From Candidatus Wolfebacteria bacterium RIFOXYD12_FULL_48_21 (GTDB lineage: Bacteria; Patescibacteriota; Minisyncoccia; UBA6257; UBA9933): a stretch of 38,420 nucleotides of DNA. The stretch is taken from the NCBI GenBank assembly GCA_001793945.1, contig MGIW01000003.1, forward strand, positions 226,603-265,022. Reading direction: 5' to 3'. Position 1 is the first letter of the stretch. Each line of letters begins with the position of its first letter. The notes beneath the pieces are model-generated. The model was given only the letters and a program-made list of their open reading frames with translations. It searched no databases and was not told where the DNA came from. The translations under genes and the position numbers were made by a program. Below, piece after piece: positions 14,235 through 20,514 of this stretch.

Positions 14235-14713
14235 ACAACGATACCAAAAAATTCTTCGAGAAGCTGGCGGGGGCATCCGTACAGGAGGAATTTGAGCCGA
14301 AATTGGCAAAGGTTGCGGCGGTAAGCGCAGTGCAAGACGATGAAGTAGAAGAGCAAAAAATGGAAGGCGAGTTCGACGAAGGTGAAGGCCAGCTTGCCAT
14401 TGATGTATACCAATCTGGAAATGATATTATCATCGAAGCTCCGGTTGCGGGTGTGGGTATCGACGACCTTGATCTTGAAATATCTCCCGAATCGGTCGCC
14501 ATTCGCGGCAAGCGCGAACAGCATGAAAAAATAGAAGAAGGCGATTTTCTCTATCAGGAGTGCTATTGGGGTAAGTTTTCCCGCTCGGTCATTCTTCCGC
14601 AAGAAATAGACCCTGATCATGCGACTGCCACATTTAAAAATGGTGTGTTGCGCATCGTTTTGCCCAAGGTGAACAAGCAAAAGACAAAAAAGGTGAAAGT
14701 AAGGTTTGAGTAA
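14231..14713 (+). CDS. Small heat-shock protein, Hsp20/alpha-crystallin family
   Basis: A 160-residue ATP-independent chaperone. The alpha-crystallin domain spans about residues 53-150, with IDVYQSGNDIIIEAPVAGV at its start, ESVAIRGKREQHEK in the middle and the signature ATFKNGVLRIVLPK near the end. The acidic N-terminal arm of about 50 residues (EVEEQKMEGEFDEGEG) is typical of bacterial class-A-like members. The C-terminal I-x-I tail motif is not obvious; it ends KKVKVRFE, where VKV may take that role. It is translationally coupled to prsW. A heptamer microsatellite and the type 2 long hairpin follow as a probable terminator. Confidence 0.92.
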   Translation: MNNDTKKFFEKLAGASVQEEFEPKLAKVAAVSAVQDDEVEEQKMEGEFDEGEGQLAIDVYQSGNDIIIEAPVAGVGIDDLDLEISPESVAIRGKREQHEKIEEGDFLYQECYWGKFSRSVILPQEIDPDHATATFKNGVLRIVLPKVNKQKTKKVKVRFE

Positions 14714-14830
14714 GAAATGAGAGATGAGAGGTATGAGGTATGAGGTATGAGATATGAGATATGAGATATGAGGTATGAGATATGAGATATGAGATATGAG
14801 ATATGAGATATGAGATATGAGATATGAGGT
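14714..14830. repeat. GAGATAT heptamer microsatellite
   Basis: About fifteen tandem GAGATAT/GAGGTAT units downstream of hsp20. On the minus strand the unit reads as an open frame of the form SHISYLI, which is a repeat artefact and not a protein. Confidence 0.9.
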
Positions 14831-14838
14831 AAAAATTC

Positions 14839-14912
14839 AAAAAACGCATGCCGTGCGGCATCGGGAGGAGGGTTTTCTTCATCCTCCTTCAACCGCATGG
14901 CATGCGTTTTTT
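14839..14912. ncRNA. Long hairpin element type 2, copy 2, terminator-like
   Basis: A 20-bp outer stem (A-run, then CGCATGCCGTGCGG with its complement, then a T-run) encloses ATC/TCAA junctions, an inner GGAGGA/TCCTCC stem and a 12-base loop GGGTTTTCTTCA. The core matches 3269-3334 while the outer stem differs. The A/T ends make it a good bidirectional terminator, here for hsp20. Confidence 0.65.
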
Positions 14913-14977
14913 ATCAGGCAATGTAACGATGTCTGACATCGTTACATTTTCAGTATAGGTCGTAGGTTGCCCCGTAT

Positions 14978-15007
14978 TGTCATTCCGGCCTCCGAGCCGG
15001 AATCCAG
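14978..15007. repeat. Single hairpin repeat
   Basis: TGTCATTCCGGC ctccga GCCGGAATCCAG, a single copy of the short TGTCAT hairpin, just upstream of murI. Confidence 0.8.
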
Positions 15008-15052
15008 TTATTTCGTTGTTTGGGAAAACAGTCCATGGTAGACTGTGTGGAA

Positions 15053-15880
15053 ATGGCAAAGAAGAAAAAAGCATACATCGGGGTGTTTGATTCCGGTTTT
15101 GGTGGGATCAATGTTTTGCGGGGCATCGTAAAGGCGTTGCCCGCATATGACTATCTCTATGTAGGGGACACGGCGCGCACTCCCTATGGCGCTCGTTCGG
15201 CCGATACCGTGTATGCATTTACGCGGCAGGCGGTTGATTTTATGTTCGCAAACGGGTGTGAATTGGTCGTACTGGCGTGCAATACCGCCTCCAGTGATGC
15301 ATTGCGCAGAATCCAGCAGGAATATATGCCGAAGCACTATCCCAATAAGCGGGTGTTGGGCGTGTTGATACCCGCGGCCGAAGAGGCGGCGGCAAAAACA
15401 GCCAACCGAAAGGTTGGTGTTATGGCCACGGCAGGAACGGTGCGTTCGGGTGCCTTTGTACGGGAACTTGTAAAAATAGACCCGACCATACGGGTAGCCC
15501 AGCAGGCGTGCCCGCTGTTGGTGCCGCTTGTGGAGGCGGGGGAGTATCAATCGCCGGCCGCAGTGCTTATATTGGAAGCATATCTTAAGCCGTTACGCCG
15601 CAGTGGTGTGGATACGCTCATTTTGGGGTGCACCCATTACGGCATATTGGAGCGGCAGATCAGGCGCGCCATGGGGCCGGGCGTGCGTGTGGTTTCGGAA
15701 GCGACCATCGTTCCGAAAAAGTTAAAGGCCTATCTTACTCGCCACCCGGAAATAGAACGAAAGCTCAGTAAGGGAGGGGAGCGGGTGTTTTATTCCACCG
15801 ACCTGACTGATGCGTTTTCCGCGCTGGGGAGCAAGTTTTTCGGCAAACCGATCAAAGCAAAAAAAATAACATTGCAATAA
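15053..15880 (+). CDS. murI: Glutamate racemase
   Basis: A 275-residue cytoplasmic enzyme making D-glutamate for peptidoglycan. Motifs: GVFDSGFGGINVLRG near the start (catalytic Asp), GDTARTPYGARS, VLACNTASSDALR with the first catalytic Cys, and LILGCTHYGILE with the second catalytic Cys and the following His. The track starts at a TTG 11 codons upstream; the ATG at 15053 is preferred because an extended -10-like TGG-TAGACT (15036-15044) ends eight bases before it and it begins MAKKKKAYIG, a normal family N-terminus. Its presence implies that this organism makes at least part of its own cell wall. The gene appears to be transcribed alone. Confidence 0.93.
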   Translation: MAKKKKAYIGVFDSGFGGINVLRGIVKALPAYDYLYVGDTARTPYGARSADTVYAFTRQAVDFMFANGCELVVLACNTASSDALRRIQQEYMPKHYPNKRVLGVLIPAAEEAAAKTANRKVGVMATAGTVRSGAFVRELVKIDPTIRVAQQACPLLVPLVEAGEYQSPAAVLILEAYLKPLRRSGVDTLILGCTHYGILERQIRRAMGPGVRVVSEATIVPKKLKAYLTRHPEIERKLSKGGERVFYSTDLTDAFSALGSKFFGKPIKAKKITLQ

Positions 15881-15888
15881 GTTCGGAT

Positions 15889-15922
15889 AAAAAAACAGCC
15901 CCTAAGCGAACTTAGGGGCTGT
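15889..15922 (-). terminator. Terminator for the minus-strand LemA-like gene
   Basis: ACAGCCCCTAAG/CTTAGGGGCTGT is a 12-bp perfect stem with a four-base loop. The T-run (A's at 15889-15894) lies on the minus-strand side, so it ends the gene at 15946-16473. It may also stop murI transcription from the other direction. Confidence 0.8.
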
Positions 15923-15945
15923 GGTGCGCTATGCGCAGGAGGTAG

Positions 15946-16473
15946 TTATTCCTTAGGGATCATGAATCGGAACAACCATGGATTCCTCAGGCGGACGCGA
16001 GTGCGCTGAAGCGCTTCCTCCGTTGCGACCCGTTGGTCATACACGGCAGACTGGAGCTCATTGATGCGCTCAACGAGATTCATCAATGTTTCCGATGCCT
16101 TGAGTTCGGGGTACTTTACGAGGTACAGAGCTGCTTGTTCCGGGCTGATTTTGCCGAAGATATCCTTCTCGTGCTTCGGATATGTTTCCGCTAAGTGTCT
16201 TGTGAACTCAGCGGTCAGAGCCTCGGCTTTCGTCCGGTTGATGGCTTCAATTTTCTCGAACTTCTTGATGTTCTCGAAATTATCGATTTGGGCATACCAG
16301 CTGCCACTGGAGACAAGAAATCCCAATGCGACGATAATAATGGCAATTACCGTAAAGACGGAAGCCCCTGCGTCGTATGCCGTTTCTACTCCATCGTTTT
16401 TGAATACACGGTATATTGCATAAAACAATACAGCAAGTACCGCCGGAAAGATCGCGATCCAAAGAAACAGCAT
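15946..16473 (-). CDS. Membrane protein with a LemA-like helical C-terminus
   Basis: A 175-residue protein with two N-terminal hydrophobic helices (about 2-22 and 35-57), then a soluble helical region. The segment LKASETLMNLVERINELQSAVYDQR resembles the last helices of LemA-family proteins (PELKAs-x-x-F-x-x-L...E-x-x-I-x-x-x-R), but the N-terminal half of LemA is absent, so this is a distant or partial resemblance. A very strong ribosome site, AAAGGAGG, lies seven bases before the ATG and overlaps the end of the small upstream gene. The two genes form a minus-strand operon with its own promoter and terminator. Function is unknown; high expression is suggested by the signals. Confidence 0.65.
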   Translation of the reverse strand: MLFLWIAIFPAVLAVLFYAIYRVFKNDGVETAYDAGASVFTVIAIIIVALGFLVSSGSWYAQIDNFENIKKFEKIEAINRTKAEALTAEFTRHLAETYPKHEKDIFGKISPEQAALYLVKYPELKASETLMNLVERINELQSAVYDQRVATEEALQRTRVRLRNPWLFRFMIPKE

Positions 16474-16485
16474 GATACACCTCCT

Positions 16486-16629
16486 TTACTTCTGGTTATT
16501 TTTGATTGTGACCGCGAGTGCGAGCAGGGCGTAGCCGATTCCACGAAGCATCGGGGTGTCGGGGGAGTTGTTGTCCTTTTTTTCGAGTTGCTCCTTTGCT
16601 TTCCGCTTCAGTTCTTCGAATGATTCCAT
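16486..16629 (-). CDS. Small 47-residue protein upstream of the LemA-like gene (not in the ORF track)
   Basis: Minus-strand frame from ATG at 16629 to TAA at 16486: a charged N-terminal half (MESFEELKRKAKEQLEKK) followed by MLRGIGYALLALAVTIKNN, one short hydrophobic helix. A GAGG ribosome site lies about seven bases upstream, and a good promoter (16682-16710) precedes it by about 50 bases. It sits 12 bases ahead of the LemA-like gene. It may be a small tail-anchored partner of that protein. No family is recognised; the case rests on signals and layout. Confidence 0.6.
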   Translation of the reverse strand: MESFEELKRKAKEQLEKKDNNSPDTPMLRGIGYALLALAVTIKNNQK

Positions 16630-16681
16630 TTTCACGCCTCTTCAGAAAGGATTAAACTACTTAAGTTAAAATGCTGTTTAA

Positions 16682-16710
16682 TAAATAGCACTTTTGGGTA
16701 GATATGTCAA
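16682..16710 (-). promoter_or_regulatory. Promoter of the small-protein/LemA-like operon
   Basis: On the minus strand TTGACA (16710-16705), a 17-base spacer and TATTTA (16687-16682). Transcription would start about 47 bases before the small gene. Confidence 0.65.
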
Positions 16711-16901
16711 TACCTTGCGAGGAGTACCCGTTAAAATCCCTTAATGAGCAGATTTTAATAGGGGCTATGAATGCTTCAATTTTTACAGATCCCGATCAAA
16801 TCGATAAATTCCTGCGTTTGTTTGGATATGCGGATGGTGTATTTTTGCATCCGCAGAATTGTATAGATTTCGATCGGAGAGGGTGTCATCCCGTGCTCTG
16901 A
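16704..16901 (+). pseudogene. Possible remnant ORF cut by a hairpin repeat
   Basis: A 65-codon frame containing NEQILIGAMNASIFTDPDQIDKFLRLFGYADG, which looks protein-like. It ends inside the repeat at 16884-16915 (RRGCHPVL), so the original C-terminus may have been lost to the repeat or IS insertion. It starts over the minus-strand promoter and has no clear ribosome site. It could equally be a chance frame. Confidence 0.25.
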
Positions 16902-16915
16902 CACGGGATCCATGG
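16884..16915. repeat. Single hairpin repeat, left of the IS30-type element
   Basis: TGTCATCCCGTG ctctga CACGGGATCCATGG. It differs by only two bases from 18023-18054 and is in the same orientation, so the IS lies between two direct copies. Confidence 0.85.
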
Positions 16916-16953
16916 CATAATATTGTGCGGGGAGATGTCCCGCCGCCAGGTCT

Positions 16954-18005
16954 CACTTCGCACACCCCATATTGATCATTCTCTCTTGACGCTCCCGCGT
17001 CTTTTTTGTTTTCTGTATTCCGTGAGTACTTCATAAGGTGTTTTGTAATCGAGACACTCCATGTATGCCCTTTGCAGCTTCTTCTCGATGGAACGAATGA
17101 ATTTCTTTGAATAGTTTGATATGTCACTCCCTTTGGGAATATCTTTTCTGATGATGCCATTGACGTGCTCCACTGATCCCTTTTCCCATGAGTGATACGG
17201 ATGACAAAAATATATGTTCACGCCAAGTAAGATTTCCAACTCTTTGTGCTTCCGTAGCAGGATATCGTTGTCTGTGGTGATGGTGCGGAGCTCGGGGTAT
17301 CGCTTCTTGATCCGCAGGAACGCTTTGTGTACGTTCTCAATCGTAACATCAATAATCTGTTCCACAAAAGGGGTTCTTGATTTTCTGTCGATCACGACCA
17401 GTAGGATGCCCTTGCCGCTCCTTCCTGAGACGATGAAATCCGCCTCGGAATCGCCGATGCGGGCCCGTTTCCCAATGGAAATGGGCCTTTTGTCGATGAA
17501 AGTGCGCCCGTCCAGTTTGAGGAGCCTCGTTCTCCTATGCTTTCCGCGCTTGCGACGCCTGCCATTGCGGTATCGCTCGATGTTTCTGCCGTAGACTGTA
17601 TCGATGTATCGGTAGATGCTTTCCCTAGATACATACGGAAGTTGATGCTCGTGTTTTTGTATCCTCCCCGCTATGTTGGCGGGTGATTGATCGTCATACA
17701 ATTTTTCTTCTACAAATGTTTGGAGTGCCGGATGTTCTACGATTTTCATTCCCTGAAACTTGCTATTCCTTCTGCGAAGGATCGCCTTTTGCTGGGCTAC
17801 GCCCGGATCGTATCCGTTTTTTGTTTTGTTGCGATTCACTTCGGTGCACAGGGCGGAGAAACTTCGTCCAAGTGCTTTTGCAATATCACGAAATGGATAC
17901 CCTTTCTTTCTCAGGATTGACAACTCATCGCGTTCACTTTGTGAGAATTGCGGTTTCTTTTTTTTGATTTTTTCATACTCCGATTGTATCAGAGTGTGCG
18001 GAGTC
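16954..18005. mobile_element. IS30-family insertion sequence (approximate ends)
   Basis: One transposase gene plus imperfect inverted ends: CACTTCGCACACCCCAT on the left and, reversed, GACTCCGCACACTCTGAT on the right (about 17 of 24 positions match). The total of about 1.05 kb is normal for IS30-type elements. Exact ends and target duplication are not resolved. IS30-family elements are known to favour palindromic targets, which fits its position between two hairpin repeats. Confidence 0.65.
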
Positions 18006-18028
18006 AAAAGAGAAGCTGGGTGTGTCAT
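16976..18028 (-). CDS. IS30-family transposase
   Basis: A 350-residue DDE transposase. An N-terminal helix-turn-helix (FSQSERDELSILRKKGYPFRDIAKALGRS, about 28-55) is followed by the DQSPANIAGRIQ segment and the catalytic core with GDSEADFIV (first Asp), TTDND (second Asp) and SWEKGSVEHVNGIIRK (Glu), the order and spacing expected for IS30. The reading frame is intact. The ATG at 18028 lies in the adjacent hairpin repeat, outside the inferred inverted end; a TTG eight codons in (about 18007) may be the native start. It looks potentially functional. Confidence 0.9.
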   Translation of the reverse strand: MTHPASLLTPHTLIQSEYEKIKKKKPQFSQSERDELSILRKKGYPFRDIAKALGRSFSALCTEVNRNKTKNGYDPGVAQQKAILRRRNSKFQGMKIVEHPALQTFVEEKLYDDQSPANIAGRIQKHEHQLPYVSRESIYRYIDTVYGRNIERYRNGRRRKRGKHRRTRLLKLDGRTFIDKRPISIGKRARIGDSEADFIVSGRSGKGILLVVIDRKSRTPFVEQIIDVTIENVHKAFLRIKKRYPELRTITTDNDILLRKHKELEILLGVNIYFCHPYHSWEKGSVEHVNGIIRKDIPKGSDISNYSKKFIRSIEKKLQRAYMECLDYKTPYEVLTEYRKQKRRGSVKRE

Positions 18029-18054
18029 CCCGTGCTACGACACGGGATCCATGG
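18023..18054. repeat. Single hairpin repeat, between IS30 and the GIY-YIG gene
   Basis: TGTCATCCCGTG ctacga CACGGGATCCATGG. It serves as the right neighbour of the IS and the left boundary of the GIY-YIG unit. Confidence 0.85.
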
Positions 18055-18093
18055 CTTTTATATTTAGTCCTTTGATTTGGTAAAATAAATATA

Positions 18094-18378
18094 ATGAAAC
18101 TGTATTATGTGTATATATTGGCCAGCCAGCGAAACGGAACTTTGTATATTGGCATTACGAATGATCTAAAAAGAAGGGTATTTGAACATAAGGTAGGCCT
18201 AATTGAAGGGTTTACGAAGGCGTATAAAGTTAATCAACTTGTGTATTTTGAGCAGACATCTGATGTGCGAAGTGCGATAGAAAGAGAAAAGAGGTTAAAG
18301 GAATGGAAACGGCAATGGAAGATCGAGCTGGTTGAAAAAGAGAACCCTGCGTGGATTGATTTATACGATTCCCTATAG
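18094..18378 (+). CDS. GIY-YIG family small endonuclease (copy 1)
   Basis: A 94-residue stand-alone GIY-YIG nuclease domain. Motifs: YYVYILASQRNGTLYIGITNDLKRRVFEHK, giving the YVY/YIG pair and the catalytic Arg, then HK...GFTKAYKVNQLVYFEQTSDVRSAIEREKRLKEWKRQWK with the conserved Glu of EREK. This is the short YhbQ-like class, whose natural role is uncertain. It is bracketed by two hairpin repeats in inverted orientation (18023-18054 and 18381-18410) whose outer ends read TGTCAT and ATGACA. A related gene in the same arrangement lies at 32542-32838, so this looks like a repeat-associated mobile gene. No Shine-Dalgarno site; a TAAAATAAATATA box precedes the ATG. Confidence 0.88.
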   Translation: MKLYYVYILASQRNGTLYIGITNDLKRRVFEHKVGLIEGFTKAYKVNQLVYFEQTSDVRSAIEREKRLKEWKRQWKIELVEKENPAWIDLYDSL

Positions 18379-18380
18379 AA

Positions 18381-18461
18381 CTCTGGATACCGGCTTTCGC
18401 CGGTATGACACGGGGGCTTATTTTACAGCATTGTCATCCCGTTGAACAACGGGATCCAGAG
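18381..18461. repeat. Two hairpin repeats after the GIY-YIG gene
   Basis: 18381-18410 reads CTCTGGATACCGG ctttcg CCGGTATGACA, inverted relative to 18023. 18432-18461 reads TGTCATCCCGTT gaac AACGGGATCCAGAG, in the opposite orientation. The first forms the right border of the GIY-YIG unit. Confidence 0.85.
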
Positions 18462-18490
18462 TTCATAAGTAAGATATTATAGTAGTATCA

Positions 18491-18517
18491 TAAAACGACC
18501 CGCAATGCGGATCGTTT
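18491..18517 (-). terminator. Terminator of the tRNA-Leu(CAA) gene
   Basis: AAACGA-c-CCGC aat GCGG-a-TCGTTT, with a short T-run on the minus-strand side, 10 bases past the tRNA 3' end. Confidence 0.65.
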
Positions 18518-18526
18518 CATTATGTG

Positions 18527-18607
18527 TGCCCAGGAGAGGACTCGAACCTCCACGGCTTTCGCCAATAGGTTTTGAATCTATCGTGTATACCATTCCACCA
18601 CCTGGGC
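18527..18607 (-). tRNA. tRNA-Leu (anticodon CAA)
   Basis: Minus strand: acceptor GCCCAGG/CCTGGGC with an A discriminator, class II long variable arm, T-arm GGTTCGAGTCC. The anticodon loop TTCAAAA gives CAA, reading UUG. The anticodon stem ATAGA/CCTAT has an A-C mismatch at the pair next to the loop. CCA is not encoded. A clear promoter lies upstream at 18626-18653 and a terminator downstream. Confidence 0.93.
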
Positions 18608-18625
18608 ATTTTGAACAATGGTCTT

Positions 18626-18653
18626 ATTATAGGGGAATTTGCCTATTTGTCAA
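18626..18653 (-). promoter_or_regulatory. Consensus promoter of tRNA-Leu(CAA)
   Basis: On the minus strand TTGACA (18653-18648), a 16-base spacer and TATAAT (18631-18626): a near-perfect sigma-70-type promoter, about 19 bases before the tRNA. Confidence 0.85.
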
Positions 18654-18952
18654 AATGGCAGGAAGTCTATGTAACTGTTTGCTCGGTTTCTCGTTATAGT
18701 CAATATAAAGAATATCACTATGGAACACCGTACTATGCGTCAAACCTATGTGCTTAAGAATATCCAGAATATTTGCGTCTTTTCAAAAGACCCTGTTTTT
18801 TGCTTATTGTTTGGCCAAGGTCGTGCATTTCGGTGCCCCACACACTTTCTTCCTATATAGTACATACCTGTATTACCTGAAGATGATCTCGGCCAGATAG
18901 AAAGCCGAGATTTTTTGTTTTCTGTCCGGGTGGACCTTAACAACTCAATATC
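18654..18952 (+). promoter_or_regulatory. Leader of the MFS gene with a terminator-like hairpin
   Basis: About 300 gene-free bases precede the MFS gene. At 18886-18916 ATCTCGGC and GCCGAGAT form an 8-bp stem followed by six T, a convincing terminator only 50 bases before the start codon and after no plus-strand gene. This layout suggests transcription attenuation of the transporter (riboswitch- or ribosome-controlled). The hairpin could instead simply insulate the gene. No known riboswitch core is recognised. Confidence 0.45.
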
Positions 18953-18964
18953 AGGAGGATGACC

Positions 18965-20188
18965 ATGAAACAGATCGAGCTAAGAAGGCGGGTGCGTAGG
19001 TTGGTATGGCTGTATCTCTCCCTTTCGTTTGCGTTTAGCATGGGGCATGCATTTTTCTTTTCCACTTATTCACTTTATCTGATGAGCAAAGGATTGGATC
19101 TGTTGCAGATCAATGTGGTCAACTGCGTGTTTATGGTTTCCGTGTTTTTACTGGAAATCCCTACGGGCGCATATGCCGACCTGTTTGGGCGCAAGCGTTC
19201 GTTCGTCGCCGGCTGTTTCGTGCTCGGACTTTCCATGGCTACCTATTGGATCGCTGATTCGTTTTGGATGTGCATAGTTGCCGAGTTACTTGCCGCGCTG
19301 GGTACGGCGTTGCATTCGGGATCCATGGAAGCGTGGATCGTGGATTCAATGCGGCTGACGGGGTTTCGGGGGAGCCTGCACGCATTATTTCGCAAAGAGC
19401 GATATGCGTGCGAGACTGGTATCGTTGTCGGTGCTTTTACCGGCGGGTATCTTGCGGGGTATGACCTTGCGTTGCCGTGGATCGTTGCAGCTGTCGCCAT
19501 TTGGCTGGTTGGCCTGTGGGCCGCGCATGCGATGCAAGAAACGCCACTCGCGCCCCGGCGCCCCGTATCGGGGTTCGAGTCAATGCGACAGGTCGCGCGG
19601 GATAGCATTGACTACGGCGTGCGACACAAGGGCATTCTGTATGTGGTGCTATTTGGCAGTGTTGTATCTATGTGTTGCCAGGGTATGAACATGCAATGGC
19701 AGGTCCGGCTCGCGAATGATTGCTCATTCGACACGCAACATCTTGGATGGGTGTTCGTAGGCGTATCGGGCTGCCTTATGCTTGGTGGTCGTCTTTCTTC
19801 GCTGTTTGCTTCGCGCTATGGCACGGGCCGGCGGGCTATCGTGATGTCACAGTGCGTGACTGCGGTGGGCATTATTGGCGCCGGCTTGTTCTCGTCGGTC
19901 GTGCCGATGCTTGGCGCATTCTTTGTGCATGAGATCGGCCGCGGCGCCATGGGGCCACTTAAGCGGGCATACACCAACGCGCGCATCCCGAGCTCAACCC
20001 GCGCAACCATCTTGTCGTTTGACTCGATGATCTTGCATGTAGGTGCTTTCTTTGGACTGTTGAGTAGCGGGTTTGTTGCCAACTATTGGTCCATATCTGT
20101 GGCATGGATCTGGTCCGGTCTATTGTTGGCAATTGCCATACCCATGTTCCTTTTGCTTAAAAATGGAGATGGGGGAGCGCGGCAATGA
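18965..20188 (+). CDS. MFS transporter
   Basis: A 407-residue, 12-helix major facilitator protein. The motif-A loop between helices 2 and 3 reads GAYADLFGRKRSFV near residue 73, preceded by VFLLEIPTGAYAD. The second half begins near residue 215 and has a motif-A-like LFASRYGTGRRAIV. The best start is the second ATG (18965): AGGAGG lies six bases upstream of it, while the first ATG (18959) would be only one base from that site. This is one of the few genes here with a perfect Shine-Dalgarno site. The substrate is unknown; drug or sugar export are the usual options. It is followed by a clear terminator and preceded by a possible attenuator. Confidence 0.85.
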   Translation: MKQIELRRRVRRLVWLYLSLSFAFSMGHAFFFSTYSLYLMSKGLDLLQINVVNCVFMVSVFLLEIPTGAYADLFGRKRSFVAGCFVLGLSMATYWIADSFWMCIVAELLAALGTALHSGSMEAWIVDSMRLTGFRGSLHALFRKERYACETGIVVGAFTGGYLAGYDLALPWIVAAVAIWLVGLWAAHAMQETPLAPRRPVSGFESMRQVARDSIDYGVRHKGILYVVLFGSVVSMCCQGMNMQWQVRLANDCSFDTQHLGWVFVGVSGCLMLGGRLSSLFASRYGTGRRAIVMSQCVTAVGIIGAGLFSSVVPMLGAFFVHEIGRGAMGPLKRAYTNARIPSSTRATILSFDSMILHVGAFFGLLSSGFVANYWSISVAWIWSGLLLAIAIPMFLLLKNGDGGARQ

Positions 20189-20207
20189 TAGTGTGATCAT
20201 ATGTGAT

Positions 20208-20233
20208 AGTGGCACTTATCGGTGCCACTTTTT
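20208..20233 (+). terminator. Intrinsic terminator of the MFS gene
   Basis: AGTGGCAC ttatcg GTGCCACT followed by TTTT. Confidence 0.85.
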
Positions 20234-20234
20234 A

Positions 20235-20307
20235 TTCGGCAACCTTAGTGTTTATGCAGGTTTGCCGAATTCGGCAATGCTTCTTTGCCGAACTATTCGG
20301 CTTGCCG
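20235..20307. promoter_or_regulatory. Cluster of TTGCCGAA/TTCGGCAA sites with a 16-bp perfect palindrome
   Basis: TTCGGCAA at 20235, the perfect palindrome TTGCCGAATTCGGCAA at 20262-20277, TTGCCGAA at 20285 and a degenerate TTCGGC/TTGCCG pair at 20296-20307. More copies lie in the promoter of the next gene and inside it. They look like binding sites for a dimeric regulator, plausibly the product of the next gene. Confidence 0.6.
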
Positions 20308-20328
20308 TATGGCTTTGCTCTTGCGTTT

Positions 20329-20432
20329 TGTCATTCCGGCGGATGCCGGAATCCAGAAGATGTGAGTGGATAATTCTGCATGGACCCCGGCCGGAGTTTT
20401 ACCCTGAGCCTGTCGAACGGGCCGGGGTGACA
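20329..20432. repeat. Hairpin repeat plus partial doublet
   Basis: 20329-20356 is TGTCATTCCGGC ggat GCCGGAATCCAG. 20381-20432 carries CCCGGCCGGAGTTTTACCC...GGGCCGGGGTGACA, a right-half doublet fragment like that in R1 and R5. Confidence 0.7.
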
Positions 20433-20478
20433 CAAAGAGCCGTGTATTTTTCTCATCAACAAGCCTGCGTGCGCAGGA

Positions 20479-20508
20479 TTGACACATTGCCGAACTGCCG
20501 TATACAAT
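20479..20508 (+). promoter_or_regulatory. Promoter of the regulator gene with an embedded TTGCCGAA site
   Basis: TTGACA (20479), an 18-base spacer and TACAAT (20503), ending six bases before the ATG at 20515. A TTGCCGAA site at 20487-20494 occupies the spacer, a position that would allow repression by steric block. The mRNA should be leaderless. Confidence 0.75.
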
Positions 20509-20514
20509 ACCACC

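Noticed and set aside
14617-14898. Minus-strand ORFs reading ISYLISHISYLI
   Set aside because: They are the translation of the heptamer microsatellite and the adjacent hairpin; no protein-like composition or conserved start.
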